The notes: a model not told the origin generated them from the sequence alone. Counted from the first letter of the stretch, positions 1-6,561 are shown. The stretch is 19,516 nucleotides of DNA from DASYYE01 sp035946955 (GCA_035946955.1 DASYYE010000593.1:1-19516); one strand, 5' to 3'. Numbers and translations are program-made.

Positions 1-419
1 ACCGTCCAGGTGCTGCCGTTCCAGGTCTCGGCGAAGGTCTTGGAGGTGGGCTCAGTGTTCCCCACGGCGATACACGCATTGGCGGCGGGACAGGACACGG
101 CGTTCAGTTCGGCGTTGTTCACGGCCGGCGCCGATGGCAGCGACCAGGCGGCGCCGTTCCATGATTCGATCAGCGGCCGGATGGGATTCTGGCTGGCAGC
201 GGGTGGCAGCACCACACCAACGGCCGTGCAGGAGGCGCTGGATGGGCAGGACACGCCCGACAGGTCCAGACTGTTCGGCGGGCTGCTGGGACTCTGGTCG
301 ACGACCCAGTGGAGGGACGCCGCGCTGGCCGGGGCGAGGAAGGCCAGCGGCGCCAGGGCGGTGAGCAGGGCTGCCGCCGTCCATGTGGCCCCCCGGTCCA
401 TGACGTATGAAAGCTTCAT
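1..419 (-). CDS. secreted Cys/Trp repeat protein, N-terminal part (truncated by window edge)
   Basis: The frame is open from ATG at 419 to the window edge, giving about 139 residues with no stop. Residues 1-35 form a signal peptide: a basic/polar start, a hydrophobic core rich in Ala and Leu, and an A-S-A type cleavage region near residue 33. After it comes a repeated pattern of roughly 45-50 residues: L..VSCPS...C.AVG, a variable stretch, then E.WNG..W. One unit lies at about residues 52-94 and a second begins at about 105. Such repeats occur in many exported actinobacterial proteins of unknown function and probably form small beta-sheet (propeller-like) units; that fold is inferred. No Shine-Dalgarno precedes the ATG, but a promoter-like pair ends just before it, so a leaderless start is likely. 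An alternative start is Met7. The ligand or role is unknown. Confidence 0.75.
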   Translation of the reverse strand, partial: MKLSYVMDRGATWTAAALLTALAPLAFLAPASAASLHWVVDQSPSSPPNSLDLSGVSCPSSASCTAVGVVLPPAASQNPIRPLIESWNGAAWSLPSAPAVNNAELNAVSCPAANACIAVGNTEPTSKTFAETWNGSTWT

Positions 420-427
420 GACGTACC

Positions 428-456
428 ATTCTGTTGCCGATGCCAGAAGCCGGCAA
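428..456 (-). promoter_or_regulatory. candidate sigma-70-type promoter for the secreted repeat protein
   Basis: On the minus strand TTGCCG (456-451) and CAGAAT (433-428) are separated by 17 bases. The -10 ends about 8 bases before the ATG at 419, which predicts a leaderless or near-leaderless transcript and fits the missing ribosome binding site. Assigned by motif only. Confidence 0.4.
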
Positions 457-564
457 GACGTCAAAATTACGGGTTGCGCCGCAGCCAATCTAGTAGTAGG
501 TGGCTGGTTCCAGCTTTCTTTGATATGGCCGGTACACCATTTCAAGCTTCGTTAGGCTCCATAC

Positions 565-1023
565 GTGATTGACGAACGAATGCAGGAACTCGGCATCGTC
601 CTTCCCCCGGTGTTCGCCCCCGCAGGCAACTACCTGGGTTGCGTCGTGGACGACGGCCTGGTGTACGTCGCCGGCCATGGGCCGGTCAATGGCCGGGAGG
701 TCGTCCAGGGCAAGGTCGGACGTGACCTCACGGTGGAACAGGGACAGGCCGCCGCCCGGATGACCGGTCTGTCCATCCTCGCCACCTTGCGGGCGTCCCT
801 GGGCAGCCTCGACCGCATCGCGCGGATCGTGAAGGTGTTCGGCATGGTCAACGTCGCCCCTGGGTTCAACCAGACCCCGGCGGTGATCGACGGATGCTCC
901 GACCTGCTGGTGGAGGTGTTCGGGGAGGCTGGGCGCCACGCGCGCAGTGCCGTCGGCATGGCGGAGCTGCCCCTCGACATCGCCGTGGAGATCGAGCTCG
1001 TCGCCCGGCTGCGGACCGACTGA
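565..1023 (+). CDS. RidA family protein (YjgF/YER057c/UK114)
   Basis: A 152-residue protein of the Rid superfamily, the subgroup with a longer N-terminus that begins ..ERMQELGI.LPP...P.GNY. Known Rid proteins form trimers and RidA proper deaminates reactive enamine/imine intermediates; subgroup members can have other roles. Visible family features are GLVYVAGHGP (31-40), the helix R.A.A..LS.LATL, IVKVFGMVNVAPGF (88-101) and the C-terminal HARS..G.AELPLDIAVEIE (125-144). Arg127 aligns with the substrate-binding Arg105 of E. coli RidA, and the EIE at 142-144 covers the usual acidic position, so an active site is plausible. The GTG at 565 is chosen because the preceding residues match the family N-terminus; ATG at 580 would delete conserved residues. 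TTAGG at 552-556 is a weak ribosome binding site. It is divergent from the secreted protein and appears monocistronic. Confidence 0.9.
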   Translation: MIDERMQELGIVLPPVFAPAGNYLGCVVDDGLVYVAGHGPVNGREVVQGKVGRDLTVEQGQAAARMTGLSILATLRASLGSLDRIARIVKVFGMVNVAPGFNQTPAVIDGCSDLLVEVFGEAGRHARSAVGMAELPLDIAVEIELVARLRTD

Positions 1024-1133
1024 CCGCCCAGGCCTCCCCCAGGTGGCCCACCGGCCGTCCGACCACTGGCCTGCGGCGCGAGTGGGAAAGATGGGTTTAG
1101 TCAAAAGGCCCGTGAGAATCCGAGCCGGGACGA

Positions 1134-1160
1134 TGTCCGGAACCCGCCCGCCGCACCGAC
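1134..1160 (+). promoter_or_regulatory. candidate ECF42-type promoter upstream of the DGPF gene
   Basis: TGTCCG (1134-1139) and CGAC (1157-1160) are separated by 17 bases, with a start codon 48 bases downstream. As I recall, the reported ECF42 target motif is TGTCGA at -35 with CGA/TC at -10, so this is a near match and would make the DGPF-sigma pair autoregulated. Motif-based inference only. Confidence 0.35.
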
Positions 1161-1207
1161 GTCTCTGGTGAGGCACCGCACCGGTGCCAGCGCACCAGGA
1201 GGACACC

Positions 1208-1627
1208 ATGAAGTACATGATCTTGACCTACGCCTCGCAGCAGGACTACGACGCCCTGGCCGGGAGCCCCACGGCGGGCAAGCCGGTCTGGTCACCGCAG
1301 GATTTCGCGGCCATGGGGGCGTTCATGGAGTCATTCGCCAAGGACCTGGCCTCCTCCGGGGAACTCGTGGAGACCCGCGGCCTGGCCGCGCCCGTCCACA
1401 CCCGCACCATCCAGCTGCGGGACGGCGTCCCGGTCGTCACGGACGGCCCGTACGCCGAGACCCAGGAAGTCCTGGCTGGCTACTGGATCGTGGACTGCGA
1501 CAGCTTCGACCGGGCCACCGAGATCGCCGCCCGGCTCACCCAGTGCCCGGGGCCAGCGGAGGCAGCCGCCAGTGCCCGGGCGGACGTCCGGCCGATCGCT
1601 GAGTCCCAGGCCGAACTGGGGCTCTGA
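1208..1627 (+). CDS. DGPF-domain (YCII-related) protein, ECF42 partner
   Basis: A 139-residue protein of the YCII-related/DGPF family. The name-giving motif appears as VTDGPYAETQE at residues 77-87, followed by LAGYWIVD. The N-terminus MKYMILTYAS is typical. The start at ATG 1208 is set by a perfect AGGAGG at 1197-1202 with a 5-base spacer; an upstream in-frame start at 1184 has no such support. It ends 2 bases before the GTG of an ECF42 sigma factor, and DGPF proteins are the established genomic partners of that sigma group. Their biochemical role is not settled; the fold is a ferredoxin-like dimer with a conserved His/Asp pair in YciI relatives. By context it either modulates the sigma factor or belongs to its regulon. 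Confidence 0.92.
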   Translation: MKYMILTYASQQDYDALAGSPTAGKPVWSPQDFAAMGAFMESFAKDLASSGELVETRGLAAPVHTRTIQLRDGVPVVTDGPYAETQEVLAGYWIVDCDSFDRATEIAARLTQCPGPAEAAASARADVRPIAESQAELGL

Positions 1628-1629
1628 GC

Positions 1630-2919
1630 GTGGCCGTGCCCGTCACCGAGACCGAGGACCTGCTGCGTCAGCTGGCGCCGCAGGTCCTCGGTGCACTGGT
1701 GCGGCGCTACGGGCACTTCGACACCGCTGAGGACGCGGCACAGGAGGCGCTCCTCGCCGCCACGGTGCAGTGGCCAACAGAGGGAGTCCCGGACAACCCG
1801 CGGGCCTGGCTGATCACGGTCGCCGCACGCAAGCTGACCGACCTGCTGCGCAGCGAGCAGGCGCGGCAGCGCAGGGAGGACGCCCTTGCCCAGCGGGCAC
1901 TGCCCTCAGAGATGCTGGCGCCAGCCGTTGACCAGGCCCCCCGAGAATCTGACGACACGCTCGTCCTGCTCTTCCTGTGCGCGCACCCCGCCCTGTCAGT
2001 CGCGTCGCAGATCGCGCTGACCTTGCGGGCCGTGGGAGGGCTGAGTACCGCGGAGATCGCGCGCGCCTTCCTGGTCCCGGAAGGGACAATGACCCGGCGC
2101 ATCACCCGCGCCAAGCAGGCGATCAAGGACAGCGGCATCCCCTTCCGGCTGCCCGCCGCGGCGGAGCGCGCTGACCGGCTCGCCGCCGTGCTGCATGTCC
2201 TGTACCTGGTCTTCAACGAGGGCTACACCACCACGTCCGGGCCGAGCCTGGCAGACAGCGAACTGTCGGCCGAGGCCATCCGGCTGACCCGGCTGGTCCA
2301 CCGGCTGCTTCCCGGCGACACCGAGGTAGCGGGCCTGCTGGCGCTCATGCTGCTGACAGACGCGCGCCGGGCCGCGCGGACCGGTCCGCACGGAGAACTG
2401 GTGCTCATGGCCGAGCAGGACCGCAGCCTGTGGGACACCGGCGCAATCGCCGAAGGCATAGCCCTGATCACCGCCGCGCTGCCACGCGGGCCGGTCGGCC
2501 CCTATCAGCTCCAGGCGGCGATCGCCGCGGTCCACGATGAAGCACCCAGCGCGCAGGCCACGGACTGGCCGCAGATCAAGGCGCTCTACGGGCTGCTGAT
2601 GCGGATGGCGGACAACCCGGTGGTGGCCCTGAACCACGCGGTCGCGGTTGCGATGGCCGACGGACCGCAGGCCGGGCTTGCGCTGCTTTCGGGACTGGAG
2701 TCCGACCGGCGCATCGCCGAGGACCATCGGCTGCAGGCGGCCCGCGCGCACCTGCTGGAGATGGCGGGTGACCCGGGGGCCGCCCGTGCCGCATACCTTG
2801 CGGCGGCCCGGCGGGCCACCAACCTCCCGCAGCAGCGCTACCTCAACGCCCGCGCCGCCCGCATCACGGATGGCCAGAACCCGGCCTACCGGCCGACTCG
2901 CCCGCCGCCTGTACTTTGA
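1630..2919 (+). CDS. ECF42-group RNA polymerase sigma factor with C-terminal TPR-like domain
   Basis: A 429-residue sigma factor, much longer than the usual ~180-200 residues of ECF proteins. Region 2 lies at about 14-80 (AEDAAQEALLAA, then NPRAWLITVAARKLTDLLR). Region 4 lies at about 120-172 with the helix-turn-helix LSTAEIARAFLVPEGTMTRRI. The C-terminal extension (about 180-425) is helical and carries ECF42 hallmarks: YLVFNEGYTTTSG (192-204), DRSLWDTGAIAEG (264-276), GPYQLQAAIAAVHDEA (290-305) and NPVVALNHAVAVA (329-341). In this group the extension takes the place of an anti-sigma factor in controlling activity. Start GTG 1630, 2 bases after the DGPF stop, implies translational coupling. 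No anti-sigma gene is adjacent, which fits ECF42. Target genes cannot be read beyond the likely autoregulatory promoter. Confidence 0.95.
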   Translation: MAVPVTETEDLLRQLAPQVLGALVRRYGHFDTAEDAAQEALLAATVQWPTEGVPDNPRAWLITVAARKLTDLLRSEQARQRREDALAQRALPSEMLAPAVDQAPRESDDTLVLLFLCAHPALSVASQIALTLRAVGGLSTAEIARAFLVPEGTMTRRITRAKQAIKDSGIPFRLPAAAERADRLAAVLHVLYLVFNEGYTTTSGPSLADSELSAEAIRLTRLVHRLLPGDTEVAGLLALMLLTDARRAARTGPHGELVLMAEQDRSLWDTGAIAEGIALITAALPRGPVGPYQLQAAIAAVHDEAPSAQATDWPQIKALYGLLMRMADNPVVALNHAVAVAMADGPQAGLALLSGLESDRRIAEDHRLQAARAHLLEMAGDPGAARAAYLAAARRATNLPQQRYLNARAARITDGQNPAYRPTRPPPVL

Positions 2920-2938
2920 GCTGCTGTGATGCAACTGA

Positions 2939-3195
2939 GTGCTTGAGTGCGCCCACATTGAGCGCACTTTTGAAGGTTGCCTCGATCACTCCGCGGCCCA
3001 GGTCTTCGTCATCCGGGCGGCCAGCAAGCCTTACGGCGAGGACGAGACCTACGCTGACCCCCCGGTCTCCAGCACGATGGCGTATTCCGCTACCCCGTCA
3101 CCAAAGGCGGGAAACTGGACCCGGTGCGTTTCCACCACCGGCAGCAGGTCACGGCTGCGTGGTACACGGGCCGCGTCGCCGACGCGAGCCGGTAG
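2939..3195 (+). pseudogene. frameshifted coding remnant of unknown family
   Basis: Reading from GTG 2939 gives a coding-like stretch that ends sensibly in ..RAASKPYGEDETYADP. At the run of six C residues (about 3059-3064) the coding-like frame changes, and the next frame reads GLQHDGVFRYPVTKGGKL.. to ..AAWYTGRVADASR and a TAG at 3193-3195. Neither frame is open across the whole stretch, and the second frame has a TGA immediately before the run. One base gained or lost in the homopolymer would restore a protein of about 85 residues. I do not recognise it. It could be a decaying gene, a sequencing error in a functional gene, or a programmed shift. Confidence 0.35.
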
Positions 3196-3198
3196 GCC

Positions 3199-3270
3199 AT
3201 GGCTGCTGACCTGTGCTGCCCGCTCGCGGAGGAGCGCTTGCGGCGGGTGGTAGCTACGCTGGGATTGTGA
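3199..3270 (+). CDS. 23-residue leader ORF overlapping the XRE regulator start
   Basis: ATG 3199 preceded by GGTAGG encodes MAADLCCPLAEERLRRVVATLGL and stops at TGA 3268-3270, overlapping the GTG start of the next gene by the GTGA arrangement. Ribosomes ending here could re-initiate at the regulator, which lacks its own Shine-Dalgarno. Too short to judge by composition; it could be chance. Confidence 0.3.
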   Translation: MAADLCCPLAEERLRRVVATLGL

Positions 3271-4466
3271 ATGAGACCCGCAGTATCGGCGACCGGCTGC
3301 GTGAGGCCCGCAAGCGGCGCGGCCTGACGCAGCGGGAGCTGGCCCGGCTGTCCGGTGTGTCGCTGTCCTACATCCGCAAGCTGGAGCAGGGCGACTATGA
3401 CGGCGGGGTGCGGCTGGAGACGGCGCACAAGCTGGCCCGGATACTGGGAGTGCTTACGTCGGCGCTGGTCGCTGGGCCGGATGCCCGCGAGCCGGAGCAG
3501 GGGGAGGTTGACCAGTGGGAGCCGACGCGGCAGGCGCTGGAGGGCGTTCCCGCCGGTGAGGCCACTGGTGAGGAACTTTCGCTGGCCGGGCTGGAGGATG
3601 GCGTCCGGGCGGCTGTCTCGGCGGTGCTGGGCAGCCGGTACGCGGAGTTGTGCCTGATCCTGCCGGGGCTGCTGCGAGACGCTGACGCACTGGTCGCCAT
3701 GTCGGCTGGGGAGGCGCAACGGCAAGCCCGGCGGCTGCGTTCGCGTATCCGTCAGGTCACCGCCTACATGATGGGCCAGACCTGGCAGTTCGAGGTCGCC
3801 AACGACGCGATCGAGCTGGCGATCAGCGATGCCGGGGATGAACTGACCGAGGTGGCGGCGGCCGACTGGAAGTGCTGGGCGTTGCTGCGGCAGGGGCGGC
3901 TGGCCGAGACTGCGGAACTGGCGACGCAGTGGGCCGCTGACACCAAGCCCCGGATGTCGTCGGCCACTCCCGCGGAACTGACCGCGTGGGGACGCTTCCT
4001 GATCCTGGTCTCCACGGCGGCGGTGCGGGACAACCGGCCCGGCGAGGCGGATGAGGCGCTGCGGCTGGCCCGGATGGCGGCGGCGGGGCTGGGCCGCGAC
4101 ATCATCCCCGGGTTCAACCCCTGGCAGGTGTTCGGGCCGGCGACCGTGGCCATGGTGCAGGCCGAGAACGCGATGGTCATGGACCAGCCCAGTGTCACCC
4201 TCGGCATCGGCTCCCGCATGGTGCGACAGGGCTTCCCCGTACCCCGGAACTACCTCCGGCACCGCCTGGACGTCGCCAGTGCGCACGCCTCGGTGCGCCA
4301 GTACCCCGAGGCGGTGGCAGTGCTCCACGACATCCGCGGCGCTGCCCCGGAATGGCTGGCCCAGCAGCGCTACGCCGCCGACATCCTCGGCAGGGTCATC
4401 GGGCGGCGGCGCAGCCTCACACCGGAGATGCGCGACCTGGCCGCATTCCTGCGCCTGCCACTGTGA
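3267..4466 (+). CDS. XRE-family helix-turn-helix regulator with C-terminal TPR-like region
   Basis: A 399-residue protein. Residues 7-67 are an HTH_XRE DNA-binding domain: IGDRLREARKRRGLTQRELA, then LSGVSLSYIRKLEQG and the helix TAHKLARILGV. The remaining ~300 residues are alpha-helical with TPR-like texture (LLRQGRLAETAELATQWAAD, ALRLARMAAAGLG, RQYPEAVAVLHDIRG, APEWLAQQRYAADIL). This arrangement is common in large paralogous families of actinomycete regulators thought to sense peptides or small partner proteins. The start is placed at GTG 3267 because MNETRSIGDRL is the normal N-terminus of the HTH; the 18 upstream in-frame residues lack domain content. It heads a co-oriented run of three small genes, as expected for this class. 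Target operators are not identifiable. The long open frame on the opposite strand is a composition shadow. Confidence 0.9.
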   Translation: MNETRSIGDRLREARKRRGLTQRELARLSGVSLSYIRKLEQGDYDGGVRLETAHKLARILGVLTSALVAGPDAREPEQGEVDQWEPTRQALEGVPAGEATGEELSLAGLEDGVRAAVSAVLGSRYAELCLILPGLLRDADALVAMSAGEAQRQARRLRSRIRQVTAYMMGQTWQFEVANDAIELAISDAGDELTEVAAADWKCWALLRQGRLAETAELATQWAADTKPRMSSATPAELTAWGRFLILVSTAAVRDNRPGEADEALRLARMAAAGLGRDIIPGFNPWQVFGPATVAMVQAENAMVMDQPSVTLGIGSRMVRQGFPVPRNYLRHRLDVASAHASVRQYPEAVAVLHDIRGAAPEWLAQQRYAADILGRVIGRRRSLTPEMRDLAAFLRLPL

Positions 4467-4500
4467 CTGGCACTTCTGGGAGCACCCCGGATAAATGCCA

Positions 4501-4529
4501 TTGCTCACTCTGAGGTGCGGCTTTAACGT
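4501..4529 (+). promoter_or_regulatory. candidate promoter for a leaderless small-protein transcript
   Basis: TTGCTC (4501-4506) and TAACGT (4524-4529) are spaced by exactly 17 bases; the actinobacterial -10 pattern TANNNT is met. The predicted start of transcription falls at about 4536-4537, on the GTG at 4537, suggesting leaderless translation of the next gene. Confidence 0.4.
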
Positions 4530-4536
4530 TCCGTGC

Positions 4537-4743
4537 GTGACTGATGACCCGGCAGGCGCCACCGTCCTGATGAACCAACTTGCCGCCGAGTTCCCCGGCT
4601 GGCGCGTGTGGCGCACCACCGACGCGGGCACCTGGTGGGCGTCCCGTCGCGGGCCGGGATGGAACACCGAGCCCCGCACCGTCGCGGCCGACACACCGGA
4701 CGGCCTGCGCGGCGAACTGCTCGCAGCCCAGGGACAGCTATAA
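4537..4743 (+). CDS. small Trp-rich protein downstream of XRE regulator (68 aa)
   Basis: The chosen product starts at GTG 4537 and runs MTDDPAGATVLMNQLAAEF then PGWRVWRTTDAGTWWASRRG, ending ..LRGELLAAQGQL. It is a small cytoplasmic-looking protein with five Trp residues, no signal peptide and no membrane segment. Predicted pattern: helix, W-x-x-W beta strand, GTWWASR strand, a third strand ending in RTVAADTP, then a C-terminal helix. Small proteins of this look often follow XRE-TPR regulators in actinomycetes, but I cannot assign a named family. The start is uncertain: the in-frame ATG at 4495 lies upstream of the likely -10, GTG 4537 fits a leaderless transcript, and ATG 4570 would keep the conserved core. 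It resembles the next gene in layout. Confidence 0.7.
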   Translation: MTDDPAGATVLMNQLAAEFPGWRVWRTTDAGTWWASRRGPGWNTEPRTVAADTPDGLRGELLAAQGQL

Positions 4744-4856
4744 GCCGCGGGGCCGACGCCATGGCCGGGCCGCGCCAGGCGCACACCCCGAGCAGCCGCC
4801 CTGAGCCTTGCTCCGGCGGTGGCCCTGCTCCAAAACTCGCCAGGAGGTCCATGTCC

Positions 4857-5060
4857 ATGACCGCCACCACCCCGACGACCGACCAGTTAGAAGCACTGCG
4901 CCAGGCACACGGCCAGCGGTGGCAGTTCTGGGCCGTGCCCCGCGTGGTCGGCGGCACGCTGTGGTGCGCGCGGCTGTACGCCGATCAGACGGTGGTGGTG
5001 CAGCGCCGCAGCGCGGTGGAGCTGTCCAGGGCGGTCACCGAATGGGACGGTGCGCGGTGA
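4857..5060 (+). CDS. small protein, probable diverged paralogue of the preceding one (67 aa)
   Basis: An excellent AGGAGG at 4842-4847 precedes two in-frame ATGs, 4851 (spacing 3) and 4857 (spacing 9); the second is preferred. The protein begins MTATTPTTDQLEALRQAHG, has WQFWAVP and GGTLWCARLY strands, then VVVQRRSAVELSRAVTEWDG. Its order of elements matches the upstream 68-residue protein: helix, W-x-x-W, G-T-x-W-x-A-R, a hydrophobic strand, then a helix after a Thr/Ser-Pro/Ala turn. It has no signal peptide or membrane segment. The stop overlaps the GTG start of the next ORF (GTGA at 5057-5060), implying coupling. Function unknown; the context suggests a partner or effector of the XRE-TPR regulator. 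Confidence 0.75.
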   Translation: MTATTPTTDQLEALRQAHGQRWQFWAVPRVVGGTLWCARLYADQTVVVQRRSAVELSRAVTEWDGAR

Positions 5061-5254
5061 GCGCGGGCCTGTTCGAGACCCAGCAGGAGGCCGCCCCCGC
5101 GGTTCGCCGTGACCCAGGCCAAACCGGACACCGGCCCGCCCGGCCCATCATGCCGCTCCGTGACCCCGCGGCGCTGGCCCGGGTATTGGGCGGTCTGCGC
5201 AGCCTGCCCACCACGCCGCCAGCTCAGCGAGCATCGGGGACGGGTCATGGCTGA
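5057..5254 (+). CDS. small hypothetical protein, translationally coupled (65 aa)
   Basis: GTG 5057 overlaps the previous stop by four bases. The product has a disordered Ala/Pro/Arg-rich N-terminal half and a conserved-looking helix PIMPLRDPAALARVLGGLRS at residues 31-50, followed by a low-complexity tail. Codons 1-50 show strong GC bias at position 3, and the last 15 do not, so the end of the gene may be recently altered. I do not recognise a family. An open frame on the opposite strand overlaps its 3' end and competes with it; codon bias in the first 150 bases and the GTGA overlap favour this strand. Confidence 0.55.
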   Translation: MSAGLFETQQEAAPAVRRDPGQTGHRPARPIMPLRDPAALARVLGGLRSLPTTPPAQRASGTGHG

Positions 5255-5601
5255 GGCTGCCGCCACTTAACGGTGACCCGCTCGTGCACGGGCACCGCTG
5301 CCCGGGGGTCGGGGCGCGTTCCAGGGCGATGTGCTCGAACAGGATCCGCATCACTTCGGGGCGGGCGGCCATCGGGGCGGCAGCCCAGCGGACAACGTCG
5401 GAGCCGGGACGACATTCCTACTGCGCAGAAGACATCTAGGGCCGCAGCGTTACCCGGTCATGGCGATACTGAGCCATGCCCCACCGCCAGCTCCACCACG
5501 ACCTCTATACGGTGCCGCAGAACCCGGCCTAGGGGATGGCTGGCCTCACGCACCCGGGAACTCCCGGGTTCCGGCACCATGGGCGTTTTGTGCGGGCGAG
5601 C
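5255..5601. other. gene-poor stretch with a minus-strand coding-like fragment
   Basis: No convincing gene. On the minus strand, from the TAG at 5420-5418 down to about 5273, one frame has coding-like third positions and reads ..SDVVRWAAAPMAARPEVMRI then LFEHIALERAPTPGQRCPCTSG. It could start at ATG 5372 and stop at 5148, but has no ribosome binding site, and bias is lost after about 5273. It may be a decayed gene end. A hairpin near 5552-5569 is listed separately. A short frame at 5476-5532 encoding 18 residues is not supported. Confidence 0.4.
5552..5569. terminator. short GC-rich hairpin between convergent gene groups
   Basis: ACCCGGG (5552-5558) and CCCGGGT (5563-5569) form a perfect 7-bp stem with a 4-base loop. 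It lies 33 bases beyond the stop of the minus-strand SDR gene and faces the small-protein group from the left. No U-tract follows on either strand, so it is at best a U-less actinobacterial-type terminator. Confidence 0.35.
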
Positions 5602-6561
5602 TCAGGGCCGCGAGCCGGCTCCTTGGGCTGGGATGAGGATGGTCACGCCGGTGAGCTCCTGCGATGCCTGCCAAAGGCGGCTGGCGAGCTGCTCGTCATG
5701 GGCCTTCTTGGTGTAGGCGACCTTGTGGGGGGAGCCCCACAGCTCGCCGAACCCACCGGGGCCGTAGTAGTCACCGCCATTGGCCTGCGGGTCGGTGGCG
5801 GCCATGAGCTCCGGCAGTGCCCCGTGCGCGGTGGGCTGGGCCATGAGCTGGGTGAGCACCCCGAGCGCGCGGGCCTGCAGTCCGGCGCCGCCCAGCCGCG
5901 GCCCTTTGTACTGCAACTCGGTGCGGGTGTACCCGGGGTGCGCCCCCACGCTGAGGGTTTCGGCCTGCGCGGCGCGCAGCCTGCGGTCCAGCTCGAGAGT
6001 GAACAGAGCATTGGCCAGCTTGGACTGGTTGTACGCGCGCCACGGGCTGTAGCCGTGCTCCAGTTGCAGGTCATCGAGCTTGACCGCGGCCATGCGGTGG
6101 TTGAGGCTGCTCACGGTGACGACCCGGCTCCCCGGACGGCGCAGTAGGGCCGGGAGCAGCCGCCCGGTGAGCGCGAAATGCCCGAGGTGGTTGGTGCCGA
6201 ACTGCAGCTCGAAGCCCTGGGCCGTGGTGCGCCGCTGCGGTATGCCCATCACCCCGGCGTTGTTGATGAGCAGGTCCAGCCCTTCGTGGCGGCCCACGAC
6301 CTGGTCGGCCAGTTGCTGGACCGAGTCGAGGTCGGCCAGGTCAAGCCGGACCAGTTCGACCGAGGCGGCGGGCAGTTCCGCCATGATCGCGGCACGGGCC
6401 GTTTCGCCACGCGTGGCGTCACGGCTGGCCAGCAGCACATGGGCGCCACGGGAAGCCAGCCCCCGCGCCTCGTGGAAACCGATCCCGGCGTTTGCGCCGG
6501 TCACAAGCGCGATACGGCCATGCTGGTCAGGCATGTCGGTCACGGCCCAGCGGGTTGGCAT
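5602..6561 (-). CDS. SDR family NAD(P)-dependent oxidoreductase
   Basis: A 319-residue short-chain dehydrogenase/reductase of the retinol dehydrogenase/WWOX-like group. It has the Rossmann glycine motif TGANAGIG (21-28), D-L-x-D adenine-pocket region LVRLDLADLDS (70-80), NNAG (100-103), catalytic Asn124 in FGTNHLGHF, Ser151/Ser152 in VTVSS, and Tyr177/Lys181 in YNQSK. HPGYTRTEL follows at 208-216. The longer C-terminal part (to 319) fits this subgroup, whose members reduce or oxidise diverse lipophilic aldehydes, ketones or alcohols; the substrate here is unknown. The SASRD-like segment LLASRDATRG (43-52) after the second strand carries Arg, suggesting NADP(H) preference. Start ATG 6561 has GGAGGA at 6571-6566 and a 4-base spacer. 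It lies 125 bases downstream of the aldo/keto reductase gene on the same strand, so the two may be co-transcribed. Confidence 0.93.
   Translation of the reverse strand: MPTRWAVTDMPDQHGRIALVTGANAGIGFHEARGLASRGAHVLLASRDATRGETARAAIMAELPAASVELVRLDLADLDSVQQLADQVVGRHEGLDLLINNAGVMGIPQRRTTAQGFELQFGTNHLGHFALTGRLLPALLRRPGSRVVTVSSLNHRMAAVKLDDLQLEHGYSPWRAYNQSKLANALFTLELDRRLRAAQAETLSVGAHPGYTRTELQYKGPRLGGAGLQARALGVLTQLMAQPTAHGALPELMAATDPQANGGDYYGPGGFGELWGSPHKVAYTKKAHDEQLASRLWQASQELTGVTILIPAQGAGSRP

Noticed and set aside
52..456. 134-codon minus-strand frame at the left end
   Set aside because: Wrong frame. The neighbouring frame from ATG 419 has a signal peptide and clear internal repeats.
1996..2967. 323-codon minus-strand frame opposite the ECF42 gene
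   Set aside because: Shadow of a well-supported sigma factor; no family features.
3090..4784. 564-codon open frame on the minus strand opposite the XRE regulator
   Set aside because: Long antisense frames are usual opposite high-GC genes. The sequence is low-complexity His/Arg/Gln/Pro without domains, while the plus strand encodes a clear HTH-TPR protein.
5476..5532. 18-residue ORF (ATG CCC CAC ... TAG)
   Set aside because: No ribosome binding site, a stop just upstream, and too short to support without conservation data.
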